Assembly: GCA_026573805.1 (NCBI GenBank)
Contig: JAIUSX010000094.1
Coordinates: 1,488,001 to 1,552,000 of the forward strand
Direction: 5' to 3'
Origin: Hesperophylax magnus
Taxonomy: Eukaryota > Arthropoda > Insecta > Trichoptera > Limnephilidae
Length of the DNA stretch: 64,000 bases
Shown here: positions 1-11,800 of the stretch, in pieces
Position numbering within the stretch: the first letter of the stretch is position 1
How the letters are laid out: every line of letters begins with the position of its first letter
Position numbers and translations under genes: made by a program
Notes under the pieces: generated by a model
Told to the model about the DNA's origin: nothing
Seen by the model: the letters and a program-made list of their open reading frames with translations, nothing else
The model's database searches: none

Positions 1-540
1 ACCTTTGTAAAAAAATGATTTTTTTCTGGGCAGCATTCCACCTATTCTAAGTCTAAATTGCACTCCGATTTTCCTATTTCTATTTCCCTCTATTAAAACA
101 ATGGCCAAAAAAGTCCTTTAAAAAAGGCCGCATTGTAAAACATAAAAAAATAATAATAATAACCTGTTTAATTGGGTTGCAATTAAGTGCTGTTAGCCCT
201 ATTCTTAGGGCCATAAGTAGACGGTTCTCTTGTTTGTTTGTTTGTCGAGTTTATCTCGTGTGTGCACAGGACCTCGGTGTCAGACAGGCGCAGTCGGTGC
301 GTGGAGCTTTTGGAGTCAAGTTGACCCATTTTGTAACCGAAGTGAGGGAAAGTGAATTGAGGTATGTTTAGGAGGAGTGAAGTAAGGACAGGTGAGCTTT
401 GGGTAAACAATACCCAGTCCTGTGATGGACAGCGAACAGGAGGGTAAGTTTGGGTATGAGAATAATTATAATATACAACGCTTTTGTTTCGCAATGAGGA
501 AGTAAGAAAAGTTTTTATTGTTATACAACACATTATTTTT
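1..540. other. no gene recognised; moderately GC-rich 180-450
   Basis: The first 170 bases are A/T-rich. Positions 180-450 are richer in G and C and contain a (TTTG)n-like run near 230-245 and a donor-like CAGGTGAGC near 390. The open frames here are short, overlap on both strands and match no family I know. It could be a 5' untranslated region or part of a repeat, but nothing decides this. Confidence 0.3.
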
Positions 541-1025
541 GGTTAGAGAATTTGTAAGGAGGCTGTCACATCGTTTTTTATTTATCTTTCTTACAAGAAA
601 AAAACCATAATTTTAGGATATTTAAAATATATTTGTGCATTTTTTTATATATAATTTGTACAGATGTTGAATGTTCACCCATACATGCATAAGGCATATA
701 TTTTATTTAAAAATATTATTCTTTAATTTCAATGATAATGTACGGAGTAACCTTATCACACTTTAATATGAATTTAATTAACGTGAAATAATAACCAAAA
801 CTAACAAAAAATAAGGCAAAAAGTCATAAACAATTTTATTTATTGTAACTTGGATATTTTAAAGAAATTAATACGGAATTTAAAGAATGAAATAAATCCA
901 GATTTTTTTTTTGTTTGGTATAACATAATGAGTAAAAACTGAATTTGTAATATGTAACTCTTTAAGATAATATAAGTGATTCTTAAACGCAAATTTGAAA
1001 CAGAAATAAATCATAAAAAGATACG
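541..1025. other. AT-rich spacer
   Basis: Very A/T-rich DNA with no convincing open frame. The last ~60 bases resemble the T-rich body that follows the neighbouring tRNA-like head when read on the minus strand. Confidence 0.5.
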
Positions 1026-1097
1026 GTCGCATCTAGGACTTGAACCCAGGAAACTCGCCTTGCCGGGACGCCGCTCTACCAACTGAGATAATGAGAC
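1026..1097 (-). repeat. tRNA-like SINE head (or tRNA pseudogene)
   Basis: On the minus strand a 72-nt cloverleaf can be drawn. It has a 7-bp acceptor (GTCTCAT with ATGCGAC, one mismatch), a D arm with an A-box-like TCTCAGTTGGTAGAGC, and a T arm with B box GGGTTCAAGTCC. The anticodon stem is poor and position 33 is C rather than T, so a working tRNA is unlikely. The minus-strand sequence after the head (TTTATTTCTGTTTCA) resembles that after the tRNA-like head at 43221, which suggests one tRNA-derived SINE family. Confidence 0.6.
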
Positions 1098-1831
1098 CCT
1101 ATCTCCTTCGGTCATATTTAATTTAATAAGAATTATCAACAATGCCTACATTTTCTCACCGCACATTTTTATTGGCTGCTATCTTAATGTGTTACCGTAT
1201 GATTCAACTCGAACTAAATGCAATCTAGACAGCGTCTTGGATAAATACATCCTATTTCTATTTTAATGTGCCACATCTATTAACTTGGATGAATATTTAC
1301 TGTTATAATAGTGTCCTACGCTTCCATCAATGTGGTAAGATGATCATAATCTATTTTAATGGTAAATTTTCAGAGTATTAAAAAAGTTATTTCTAAATAA
1401 TTGAGATTAAAGAAATATCTCAAATAAAATACATCTCATGGGAAAAGTTTTCCACAAAATGTACGAATTCAACAAAAATGTGATCGCTTTTATTCAAGAT
1501 TATTTTCAAATAAACATCTTGTTGTGTAACGGGAATCTGAGAACTTTGGGTTTTATTTGTATACTTTCTTGCATTAAAATAAACTAGGTTTTGATTTACA
1601 ATCGTCGCACAATGGGGCCGATGACCCCGAAAGTTGGCATCAAATCAGTGGTTGCAATGACATCAAATCTTTTTTGATTTTTAGTTCAGTATAGACATGT
1701 TGATAAAAATAAGTGAAAAAAAATGTTCGAAAAGTCACGCATACTTAGTACAAAAATATAAAATTGAATAATATAAGATAAATTAAATCAGTCAAAATGC
1801 TCACTTTATTTCTCGTGCTATTTATTGACAG
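1098..1831. other. AT-rich spacer
   Basis: No open frame or repeat structure was recognised. The stretch runs up to the 3' end of the minus-strand relic that follows. Confidence 0.4.
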
Positions 1832-2520
1832 TTATACACATAATAAATCGTCTTCATCATCTTGTGACAATATACTATCGTCATCACTACTTGATTCAAC
1901 TATCGAATCATTCCTGGTAGTCGTATTAGGGTCTGGTGTCTTTAGCATTTTCAGTACTTCTTTTGAAATTGTCTTCATTGTCCGGCTGCTGAACTTGTAT
2001 TAAACGCTCAGCAGTGTGATCCAGCAATTGTTGCAATTTCACTTCCGCTGAAGATTCCGTGACCGTTATGAATTCACTTAACGGGTAACATTTTTTCTTA
2101 GCTCCTTGTACAATTTTGTATGAAGGAAATACCTCTTTATCCTTTTCTCTTATTAAATTGTATTGGTAGCGACTAAGTTTAGCATCTACAATCAAAGCGA
2201 GTGCTTCATCACCACTCAATACCTTTTTGTTTTGGGTTTTATCGGTAAAAGCTTTTCTGTACTTATTTGCTCTGGTCGGCGTACTTAACGTGACGTCTTT
2301 GACTCCTAGTCGATGCTGCTGCTTTACCTGCCAACCGAAAACTCATGTGGGTAGCAAAGGCTAACTCAGTACTAGATGTTTTAGATCGCAATAGTATAGT
2401 TTTATGACGTTTCGTACGCTCAGACGACATATCAAATGACAGTGTGGGTCGACCTCTTTTTGTTTTTACTATTTCTCGTAAAGGTTTATAATTCTTAAAC
2501 ATAAGGAGGCTTTCGCGCCA
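1832..2520 (-). pseudogene. frameshifted, unrecognised protein (about 220 residues), probably element-encoded
   Basis: Three consecutive minus-strand frames form one protein-like sequence. Segment 1 (from about 2502 or slightly upstream to ~2290) is basic and has KTKRGRPTLSFD and SSERTKRHK. Segment 2 (to ~1950) carries SGDEALALIVDAKLS, YNLIREK and LQQLLDHTAERL. Segment 3 (to the TAA at 1832-1834) ends in an acidic tail with SSSDDDS and QDDEDDLL. The frame changes lie near 2290-2300 and 1950-1975. The layout is a basic N-terminus, a central domain and an acidic C-terminus. I have an impression of similar uncharacterised multi-copy proteins in invertebrate genomes, which would fit a transposon-linked gene, but I cannot name the family. 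The alternative is a host gene whose junctions are very short introns. I saw no good splice sites, so decay is more likely. Confidence 0.5.
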
Positions 2521-3875
2521 TTCTTTTAATAAAAAATATTATTTAATAAAAAGAAGTCATGGATTCTGTGACATTTCAACCATTTGGTTTTCAATTTAGA
2601 ACAGAATGAAGCTATTTCATTAAAAAGTTATTTTTGATTAAAGAGTTGACAATGAGTAAGTTCTAAGAGGTGTTTTTTCAGGAATTTTACTTTTTCGTCA
2701 AATTTCTTAACGCCAGAATTCTTCGTAATCATGTATAATTCGAATCTCGTAAGAACCACGTCAGAAATTGTATCTAAAACAAAACACATTGATTATTAGA
2801 CTACAACTGTTTTTTTATGAAAACTGATAGTCCTCACTTTCAAGTACTATAATTAAAAAAATTGTGCATACTTGCAACTATTTATAATTAAATCTTGTAG
2901 CTAAGTTACTAAACTATATAAAAACAGTTAAAATATGATGGGATCTCGTGGAACTCTAAACTATATACCTCTATGTTTAATATATTTACAAGAAAATATT
3001 TCATTCAAATAGGTGTTTGTTTTAATTTAAATTTATGACATACAGTATGAGGGTATCAATAACTACTATAATATAATTAAAGTACATACCATAAGACATC
3101 GTATCCATATTGAATTAGATCTGTACACTTGATAGATTTTGCTTTTTATAAACTTGAAAAGTATTGAAATTTACGCGCTTTCAAAAACTGACACAGTCAC
3201 CCGCACAAAGGTCAAGTTCAAACTGATCTCTTCCCGTCAGTATCGCGATTAGGGCAAAACGCTTTGGGGTAATTATGCAACACTTAATGAACTTCAAAAC
3301 TAGCATACTTGCTTTATTGTAAAGAACATTTGATTTTCTGAATTTCAGCCAACGCGTTACATGAAGTCGCCCCAATGTGCGTCGAGTGGAAATATAATAC
3401 TTAGAAGTCAGGAAAAAAATATATTAACAGATATATTTTTACCTCCCTGCTGTTTATCATGCTAAGTTTCATTTGATTTTTATAAGATTGCATTTTTTTA
3501 TAACTATTTCTTTACCAGTGTCATATAAAATTATTAGTTCGAATAATTAGCTGACAATATTGAAAGAATCCGAAAAAACTTCGATTTATTCAGAGGTTCA
3601 TTTTAAAATAAGAACGATGAACATTTTTCAAAAATCACACCATCATTACATTCTTGACAAGTTTGAACTCAAAGTATACCTGTAATTAAACTAACTAATT
3701 TTTGTTGCTGATGCCTGAATAACGTGAAATATTCCTGCGTAGTGCGTAACATTATTCAAGGTCAATTAACTTTTTTATTTTCACACTTGGAACTGGTAAT
3801 AAGTATTATAAATCACGTCAGACGAGAGATAAAGTAACCAACATTATTTTGTATTAATAATCCTACAAATCGAAG
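2521..3875. other. AT-rich stretch without recognised features
   Basis: No coding similarity, tandem repeat or long inverted repeat was seen. The 64-codon minus-strand frame at 3181-3375 has no family resemblance and looks fortuitous. Confidence 0.4.
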
Positions 3876-5917
3876 TTTTCCAGACCGCTGGAAATCTAGC
3901 TTCATTACACCGATCTACAAAAAAGGAGACGATACTGACATAGATAATTATCGCCCCATTTGTATACAGTCAGTACTGCCAAAGCTTTTTGAATCATTGG
4001 TCCTTGATGAAATCTATCCCAAATTAATAAAATTAATTAACCAAAAACACCACGGTTTTATCAAAGGAAGATCCACCGCAACTAACTTAACGGTATTTCA
4101 AAACTTCATTATACAATCATTTGCAGAAAATAAACAAGTCGACTGTATATATACAGACTTTTCGAAGGCATTCGACAAAGTATCCCATAAACTACTAATC
4201 CAAAAACTATTTGCTCTAGGAATAAGGGATAACATGCTAAAATGGTTTAGTAGCTATTTGTCAAATCATAAACTGTTCGTTAAAATAAAATCTTGGATGT
4301 CGAAAGCTTTCCGGGCTACCAGTGGCCTACCGCAAGGTACCTTGGCCCGGTTTTGTTCCTCATTTTCATCAATGATATAACCAATTGCTTCAACGATGTC
4401 AAGGTATTGCTCTTTGCAGATGACATCAAACTATACAAGAAAATAACTGATATAAATCATTGCCATATACTACAGTCAAATATTAGTAAGTTGAGAGATT
4501 GGTGCGTTCAAAATAATTTATTTTTAAATGTAGTAAAATGCAAAACCTTGACTTTCTTCAGAAACAAAAATCCTGTTTTATTCGAATATTCCATCAATAA
4601 CATAGCTGTTCGCGCAATATATAGGGGATTGTTAGGTATGCATCCACAGGCTTAATGGACAAGTGTAATGTCAATACAAAATCCTGCAAATGTCCTACCT
4701 ACCCTTTTACCCATCCCAAAATGTCACCATGATAAAAATATTGTTGCGACACATGTAAAATCTGACAAGTGGCGTCAGTTGCTTATCAGAGTTCGGAGTG
4801 ATAATTAATATCAGACAGGGCGATTAAACGTATATTTTGTGAAGTTAAATCAACAAATACTCCTGGAGACGTGTGATAGTCATCAACGGGTGAGTCCATC
4901 TTTCCTGCTTTCCAATCTGGGCTTATCTTGTGCTCCAGAAGCCCAGATTTATACCTTTGATTATTGCACTGTCCATCGGGTTTGTCGGATGCATAAATCG
5001 TCCCATAACCTATCATTCGGAGTAGTTTGGGACTGGTCCTTTGGGCGTGTGGCATATCACACCACCTCTAAAATATATAGTGGAGTCGCAGCTTCGCGAC
5101 ACCAATAGCTTTAGAAAGAGTCACGGAAATGAGAGATCTTGGAATTATTTTGGACGAAAAACTAAGTTTCACCAATCATATCCATCAAATTGTGAACAAA
5201 GGTATGAAAACAATTAACATTAAGAACAACTAAAAACTTTAATTCTTTACAAGCCATAAAACTATTATACGTATCTCTAGTAAAAAGTCTAATTGAATAT
5301 AACTCAGTAGTTTGGTCTCCATCTTACAAAATTTATATTACCTAACAACATTGAGCGAATACAAAAAAAATTCTACGTTTTATAAATTTTAAATTAAATA
5401 TCCCTGTCGAAGACTTAAAATACAAAATCTTATTAAATACTCTAAAAATACATTCATTAGAAGATATACGTAAAATAAACAATTTAACGTTCTTATTCAA
5501 AATACTTAACTCTAAATTCGACTGTTCTGAACTCCTGCAACTTATAAACATACATACACCCACAGTAACAACACGACAAAATACAATATTTTACAGCAGC
5601 ACATATAAGCGTAACTACATTGCCCACTCTCCGATACAACGACTTCACACCATGAAATATCATTACTTGGGTATTGTTGACATATTCAATACCAACTTGG
5701 CAAGTTTTGTGGATCATTTAAAACATTTATTTCAACAATACTCCTAAACACATCATGTAAACCTACAAATAGCTGTAATTTTCTATTTTTGTTTCTTGTG
5801 TTTGTATGACTTGTTGCATAGCTTTTATTCTTTTTTTTATGTTTCAAAGTATCTGTCAAATTAAAATTATACTACCAACCATGTAATAGCCCTCTGGGCG
5901 TTAAATAAATAAATTAC
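3876..5917 (+). mobile_element. non-LTR retrotransposon (Jockey/CR1-like LINE), 5'-truncated and broken
   Basis: The reverse transcriptase can be read in order: a finger/palm start with IYKKGDDTDIDNYRPI near 3915-3965, HGFIKGRSTATNLT, the catalytic YTDFSKAFDKV near 4150-4185, SGLPQGT near 4320, then after a frameshift at ~4335 LFLIFINDI and the active-site LLFADDIKLYKK near 4410-4440. The frame is interrupted at ~4618 by about 495 bp of foreign DNA. It resumes near 5112 with ERVTEMRDLGIILDEKLS, the usual motif after the palm. Thumb and C-terminal sequence continues with many stops to ~5745. The 3' end has a small hairpin (GCCC/GGGC, 5889-5899) and a TAAATAAATAAA tail. The 5' part (ORF1 and endonuclease) is missing. 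The element is dead. It is related to, but distinct from, the LINE at 20374. Confidence 0.85.
4618..5111. mobile_element. unclassified insertion inside the LINE
   Basis: About 495 bp separate the RT sequence ending NNIAVRA from its continuation ERVTEMRDLG. TTCGCG occurs at both junctions (near 4610 and 5093), so a short target duplication is possible. AATATATAG also occurs near both ends in the same orientation. The right end holds GTCGC followed by GCGAC, a small hairpin. No coding potential was recognised inside; the 89-codon frames on both strands mirror each other. Confidence 0.5.
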
Positions 5918-6990
5918 CGAGAAATGTGCTTTGGTTTCGCTGAACGAGGTTCAGTGGACATACTATAGCGAGCCGTTTCATTCGTCCATACATATTCTAT
6001 GAATGGCCATCCGTTTCATAAGCGGTGCTACATTTTCTACATTAGTATGAATATAACGTGTTTTTATATGATATCATTAGATAGATGTCGTAATTTTTAA
6101 AGTCTACTAAAATTCGATGGAAATATTTTTGTTGAAAGGCAATGATCCGGAATCATTTTTTTCAATACATACTCTCAGCTTCACAAATCCTACAATTATA
6201 AATTCCAGTAATTTATCTCACGTCTGTGCTAATCTTTTTATTTAACTAGAAAACTGGCCCGCAGTCTGAGAGTGAATGAATTTACGTTTGTGCTACATTT
6301 ACATTATGAGTGATTACATGAATCCAAAGAGTTATTATGATTCTAACGTATAGCAATACCGTCTATTGGAAATCCAATTGACTATAAATAATGTACTAAA
6401 TTTTACAAACATATGTTTGAAAACTTATTACGTACAAGCAATTTATGTTAATGAAAATCAGTCGGGGAGATGGCTTGCGATTTATTATTAAAGTGTATGG
6501 GAATAGGGCCGTATTATCAAATCGATAACGTTCCCACCTTCGACATAATTAGAAAACACTCTTTCCTGAGGCTTTATCGTTGCTTTCCTTTCCATTCCCT
6601 TGGTTTCCCCTCCTTTCCTTGTTTTTCGGCGCTCCCGTCCCGCTTCTCTCACCCCCTTTGCTTACTTCTGTTCTCGTCGACATTCAACAGGAGGATTCAA
6701 CCTTCGTTTTCAGTTTCATTTTCCGTTGTGACCTTGTCGTATACCTCATCTGTATTCTTTTGATACCCAAGAATAAACTCCGCTTAAAATATCGACCTGC
6801 CGGCTGTTTTATTAAATGCGCTGAAACTTTTCAAACGCTTCAAGAAGATAAAAACGTACAACCTTTTTTTAAAGATTTATACTAAAGACTCTCATCTTAA
6901 GCCCCACAGATAAATAAGAAGGCTACCGAACAAACTGAGTTTAATATGAAATGGAATATTTTATTTGTTCATTTTAAATATGTACATAGT
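5918..6990. other. no gene recognised; pyrimidine-rich block at 6560-6700
   Basis: The frame from 6470 encodes a Ser/Phe/Pro-rich string caused by a C/T-rich block and has no family resemblance. An AATAAA near 6770 follows this block, so an old LTR or a 3' exon is possible but unsupported. Confidence 0.3.
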
Positions 6991-7620
6991 TATCTAAATC
7001 CTAACACAAACTTTTAATTTCTATTTTTTTTAATAAATCAATAACACATTTTCGTAATTTAAGTTTAATTTGTTCATTTTTTCTTCTACTTTTATATCTT
7101 TTGGTAATTCGCCAAACATCTCCATTGCTACGTACACCAACGACTTTTGACGCTGGATTTGTCGTTATTCATTTCGTTTGTGTTTGCGTTGTAGGTTTTC
7201 AATTTTTCCTAGAAATTCAATTGACTTAAAATTAATTGTTTTATAAATTAAAAATAATTTATTTTTTTAATGCCAAGATATTTTCCTCCGTTAAAATTTC
7301 CTTGATTATAGTATTTCTATATATCTTCAGTATAATTCTCATAGCTTTATTTTTTAGTATTGTCAAATGCTTTGTTAATTCATCGTTGGCTAAGAATAGA
7401 ATGCTGCTTCTTTGACTATGGAGGATTAATTCTAACTCAAAGTAGAAAATCATAACACAAAAGCAATAATTGTTACTTGCAGGTGGAGGATTATTTATTT
7501 TTCGTCGACATAGTTTTGTTATACTATTACCTATTTTATCTAAACTGCGAAAAAAACTCTTTTCTAAAGCAGTGAATGGTCTCGAGCGGTGAAATTTAAC
7601 TGATTTTATACTATGCAAAC
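6991..7620 (-). mobile_element. decayed LINE, ORF2 C-terminal region
   Basis: The minus-strand frame 7618-7259 ends in a region with LTILKNKAMRIILKIYRNT, the late thumb/C-terminal signature of CR1/Jockey-type ORF2 proteins (LQNKAMRIILKCNR-like). Upstream residues are degraded and have no catalytic motifs. Below 7259 further decayed C-terminal sequence is visible in other frames down to about 7000. No TAA or poly-A tail was fixed with confidence. Confidence 0.6.
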
Positions 7621-9394
7621 ATTCTCCGAATTTTCCGTGAAATAGATGAAGTTTGATGTTAAATTTAGGTAGATACTACATGATTTCAAAGATAAATTTT
7701 AAAATTAGTTATACCTATGAAACTCATATAATCTTGATTTACATTTAATCACGACGGAAAATAAAGTAGATGATGTGGGCGCGGGGAATTCTGATATTCT
7801 CTCTGCAACTGCCACAAGTGTTTGTTCCCAGGCAATACGGCCAGTCAGCATATTACATTTTATTTCATTGTGGCAACTGAGATCCCCAAAGATCGTCAAA
7901 TCCCTTTGGATGTTTATTCGACCACTTCATAAGTTTTCTATTTGTCAGAAGGGCCAGTGAAACTTAAAAATAGCACCATTGAATGGATATTCGTTTTAAT
8001 AAATGGATTTTTAGAGGCAATAATTTACGTTTAAGCAAACCGGAGAGTGATTTGGTTCTCAATTACCTTTTCGGTTTTTTTTGCTGTACGAAAGGAAACT
8101 TTATCTTTTTTCCGAGCTACGAGACGTTATTAGAATAATAATAATAATTCATTCTGATTTAAATGGTTCAATCCACATTGTAAAATGTAAAATGTTAATA
8201 GTGGAGAATTTTGAGGTAGTATCTTTTACACGAAAATAATGAGCTACTGCCTTAATATTATTTTTAGTTATACTTATTTAACAACGGCAATTGAATATAA
8301 AATGATGGTATTGTAAATTAATGATGTGTTAATTTAAAAAAAAAACGTTAACCTTATGATTTATTAGTACATGACACGATTTCATTGATATTATCAATTG
8401 AAGACATGAGTGTAATAAGATCGATCCGGATTATACACTGTTTTTTTGAGTAAATTGGCTTCTACGGTACCTTCTTAATTATGATAGCTGAATTTTATCA
8501 ACTATCAAGAGATGACTACAGGAGGCTTGTCTTTGTGTCCAGTCGTTGTTCTAGCATAGAATTTTGAATGTCATTGAAAATTGTAATTGTAATTGTAAAT
8601 ATTTTACAGAAAGTATGATTTAATACATTTCAGGATTGAATACACGGACGATCGATAAAGCCTTATATATACAATATTTACAAAATCTCTCATCTGTGGT
8701 CAGCTAGTGATATTTGCGAACACGGTCAGAATATGAATCCGACAGCCGGTTGACAAAAGCCGATGTGTTTAGCGTGGCCTCCAAGGTAATATATAACCTT
8801 TGGGTAATTTCGTTAGTAATCCAAAATAACTGGCTTATAATTGAATGAAATCATGTACACGATCCATAAACTTAATTAGTTCATCTAATACGCGATCAGT
8901 TGATTCCGTTCCAATTTGAAGAAAAAAAGTTGTTGGTCATAATTAAAGACCTTATAAACTAATTAACTACCTTTGCAGTGTCAAAAAGTACATGCGGGCT
9001 GCCAATGTATATTAAAGTTATTATTTCAATTGGAATTGTCAGTTTATTGGTATTTTTTTATCTTTTACGCAGCCGTCACATGTCTCGGAATGTCAATTCA
9101 TGAACAGATACGACAGTGTTACCAGAGTATGACAATTTTCATTATCAATATCGGTCTGGTTATCAACAGCGCCACCGTGCTCGAAAAATCGGTATAAATC
9201 TATAGTTACGCCTATCGATTTGCTAGCCCCATGGTGTGAACTCTCCTGAAAATTGGAGAATTATACCTTTAGAAGTGTTTAAGAGTGTACGACATGGTTA
9301 TTTCCTTGATTTTGCCAATTATAATATTTTTCCTCCAATTCTCCCTCCAATACTTCTTTCAGCCACACAGTTTTTTTTTCCGAAAAATTCCATT
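7621..9394. other. AT-rich, mostly featureless
   Basis: No coding similarity was seen. Near 8580-8600 the sequence TTGTAATTGTAATTGTAA looks like the short repeated tail of a non-LTR element, preceded by a somewhat GC-richer stretch from 8515. This may be a minimal LINE 3' end. The frame at 8973-9197 is unrecognised. Confidence 0.35.
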
Positions 9395-10260
9395 GGCTGA
9401 GTTAAACCCAATAAGCCAACAGAGGATCCGAAATGCTACCGACCCGTCTCGCTTTTGAGTACATGTACGAACTTCTAGAGAAAATTGTGCACCACAGGAA
9501 TGCTCAAATTATGTAGGACATGGTTCCAACAGAACAAGCAAGCCATTACTGCTGCGACCAGGTGTTGACACTGACAACAGACGTTGAATCTGGTTTTCAG
9601 AAAAAGGTAAAAATGCGGAGGCGATCATTGATCTCTCTGCGGTCATCGAAATGGTGTGGCATAAGGGCCTCCTTGTTAAACTCTACGACATGATAGAGGA
9701 TGTCAACACATTACGACTTAATGTGAAACTTCTAACTGGTCGCACTTTCATGGTTTTTCTAGGGGGGAAAAAGCAAGAGAAAATATTCCTCATTAATGGT
9801 GTTACCCAAGGCGCAGCACTTTTCAACATTTACCCTCAAGACCTTCATTTAACTGAAGGCAGAAAATTAGGCTACACAGATGACAGCTCAAGTCAAAACC
9901 CTTCAAGTAGCAGAAGATATCCTCAATTCCGACCTGAAGGCGATGGAAGAATATTTCCTTAATTGGCGACTAAAGCCAAATTGGTCGAAAGAGGTTGCGC
10001 CAACTTGTGGCGCAACCTGTGCAAAATGTGCCTGTGAATTGCCTGTGATGTCCACCAAACTCAATTTAATACCAAGCTCTGCATTGAGTTGGAAAAAATA
10101 ACCATATCTGTCAGTTACTTTGGACAGTAACCTGAACTACCGGCAGCACATGCAAACAGTGAACAAAAAAACTAGGGAATGCGCAATTCCTTTGCATGAT
10201 GGTGTTGTCTCTCGCCATGCAAAACACTTCAAGATGGAAGGAGAGAGGCTTATCCAATTA
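9395..10260 (+). mobile_element. LINE reverse transcriptase remnant (Jockey/I-like)
   Basis: Recognisable blocks in order: a decayed YRP region near 9430-9470, then (I)EMVWHKGLLVKLYDMI at 9645-9700, NGVTQGAALFNIYPQDL near 9800-9850 (a degenerate PQG..LFNIY motif), and LGYTDDSS near 9865-9890 (YADD with A to T). In a second frame follow NSDLKAMEEYFLNWRLKPN and then SVTLDSNLNYRQHMQTVNKK (LGVTLDRxLTY-like). At least two frameshifts and an altered active site show it is inactive. This is a different lineage from the LINEs at 3876 and 20374. Confidence 0.8.
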
Positions 10261-10564
10261 CCGTGGAATTTTACCACTCAGTCATCCACTTCCAGCCATT
10301 ATTTCTTGTCGTACTATTCAAATCATATTAACACGTACTCAGCTCACCTTTTCTTTGGACAACCTCTGGGTCAGTAATCAAATTTGGTCATGATTTTTGG
10401 TGTCCTTTTTTTCCATTTTATTTCTACATCAGTTTAGCCCGTTGTAGTCTCCGGGACCTAGAAAATCGTGCTCAAATAGAATGTTGAGTTCATGATTTAG
10501 TTTAATTCTAGTACCTTAACGTAGCTATAAGTTTAAGAAGTTTTGAAGTTTATGCATTCAAGAC
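10261..10564. other. no feature recognised
   Basis: Frames running past the LINE remnant into this stretch lose all family resemblance. No repeat structure was seen. Confidence 0.35.
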
Positions 10565-11800
10565 TGCTAATTTTTTTATTTCGTTTTTCGTCTTTTTGCA
10601 TAGTTGAAAACGATGTAATAAAAAAAGGATCTTGTCTTATTTTAGAGTAGAAAAAGATATATCAAAGCTGTATGTTCTTGATAGAAATGGGGTATACTGA
10701 ATAGTGGTACTGACCTTCAAAATAAATACATCATAAAGGCTTTATCAACTTTCAAGAGTTCAGCTTTCGAAACTTTAAATCACTTCCATTTTTTTAGTGT
10801 GAATAGCGCAGAAGAGTCCCAACTGCCCTAATCAATCTGGAGCCAGTAACACTACGGCAACCACTGAAGGTAATGAGGAGGTGAAGGATATGTAGGAGAG
10901 AACAAAAACTTTTAATTTTTTTATGTGCATCCTTAATTAGGGTGTGTTGTGCGGCTGAAGGTAATGGAGAGAGAATAAAAGAGGAAGGTGAGTGAGAACT
11001 AAGCTATTCAGATCTGGTCACCAAACACTGCAAAAGCCATTTCAAGCAACGTTTCTGAATGGTGTTCTTACACCAAGGCCATACTAAGAGTATCTGGAAC
11101 GTATCGTATGTATACTATATATTATTTTTAATGAATAAATTGTAAAATAACACAAATAAATTTTTTAAATTATTTTAACCCACGATCTTCGGATGGCTAG
11201 TCGAGAGCCTTACCTCTCTATCATGAAGGCTGTAATACGTAAAGATTTTCTGATTTATATTTATATAATAATATTACGAGACAATATCTTAGTCCAGTCA
11301 CTCCACACAACGCACGTGTGGTGTTCCCAACTAGCAAGTAATAAATTAAATTCTTGACTTGGAAAAAAAAATCTTGGCTTGGATTTTATGCACTTTCGTT
11401 ACCCATTTTGACTGCTCACGAGTGTTTGGATGAATCAAATAGTAAACAATAAATTTTTATGTACAATAATATAAATACATGAATTTAAACACATTGTGCC
11501 ACAAAATGTTTTTTCTGCAGACAAACATAATCTAAATTAGTAAATTTATTATTTATACGTCACCTGATTTTAGTAAAGTGGAATAATTGTTGTTCCTCGA
11601 ATTTAAGAAATGTATTTATCTGTAGAAGAAATAAATACAAACAGAGTCAAATTATTAATGGGGATTATACGAATGAGTTTTCCAAAACCCTACGTAAACT
11701 AAATTGCTTTATTAGGACTTTTATTTATTATATTTAACAAAGAAAGACAAGCATTTCCGGGTTACGAATAGCCTAACAATATTTTGAAATTTCCCACTAC
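10565..11800. repeat. long dispersed repeat, copy 1 (paralogue of 18838-19815)
   Basis: Colinear similarity to 18838-19815 is visible by eye. Shared blocks include CTTGTCTTATTTTAGAG, GGTACTGACCTTCAAAAT, TTTATCAACTTTCA, CAGTCACTCCACACAA, CACCTGATTTTAGTAAA and ATTATACGAATGAGTTTTCC. Copy 1 is interrupted at roughly 10780-11255 by SINE sequence that copy 2 lacks. No open frame is shared. It looks like an old non-coding DNA element or a duplicated segment. Confidence 0.7.
10800..11235 (-). mobile_element. tRNA-derived SINE (family S1), probably two fused or nested pieces
   Basis: On the minus strand the head near 11225-11175 carries GGTAAGGCTCTCGACTAGC and a decayed B box, matching the heads at 19819 and 52466. 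The body matches that at 15740 and 19819 (GGTCACCAAA, CCATTTCAAGCAACGTTT, GGCTGAAGGTA). A second, more degraded body piece at 10800-10895 repeats the GAAGGTA block, suggesting a double insertion. It has no coding capacity. Confidence 0.65.

Noticed and set aside
6470..6885. Two overlapping plus-strand ORFs (97 and 101 codons)
   Set aside because: Both derive from a C/T-rich block, with Ser/Phe/Leu strings in shifted frames. No motif is consistent with a real protein.
7775..7960. Plus-strand ORFs at 7775-7960 and 8973-9197
   Set aside because: Short, no family resemblance, no neighbouring splice signals. They are as expected by chance in AT-rich DNA.
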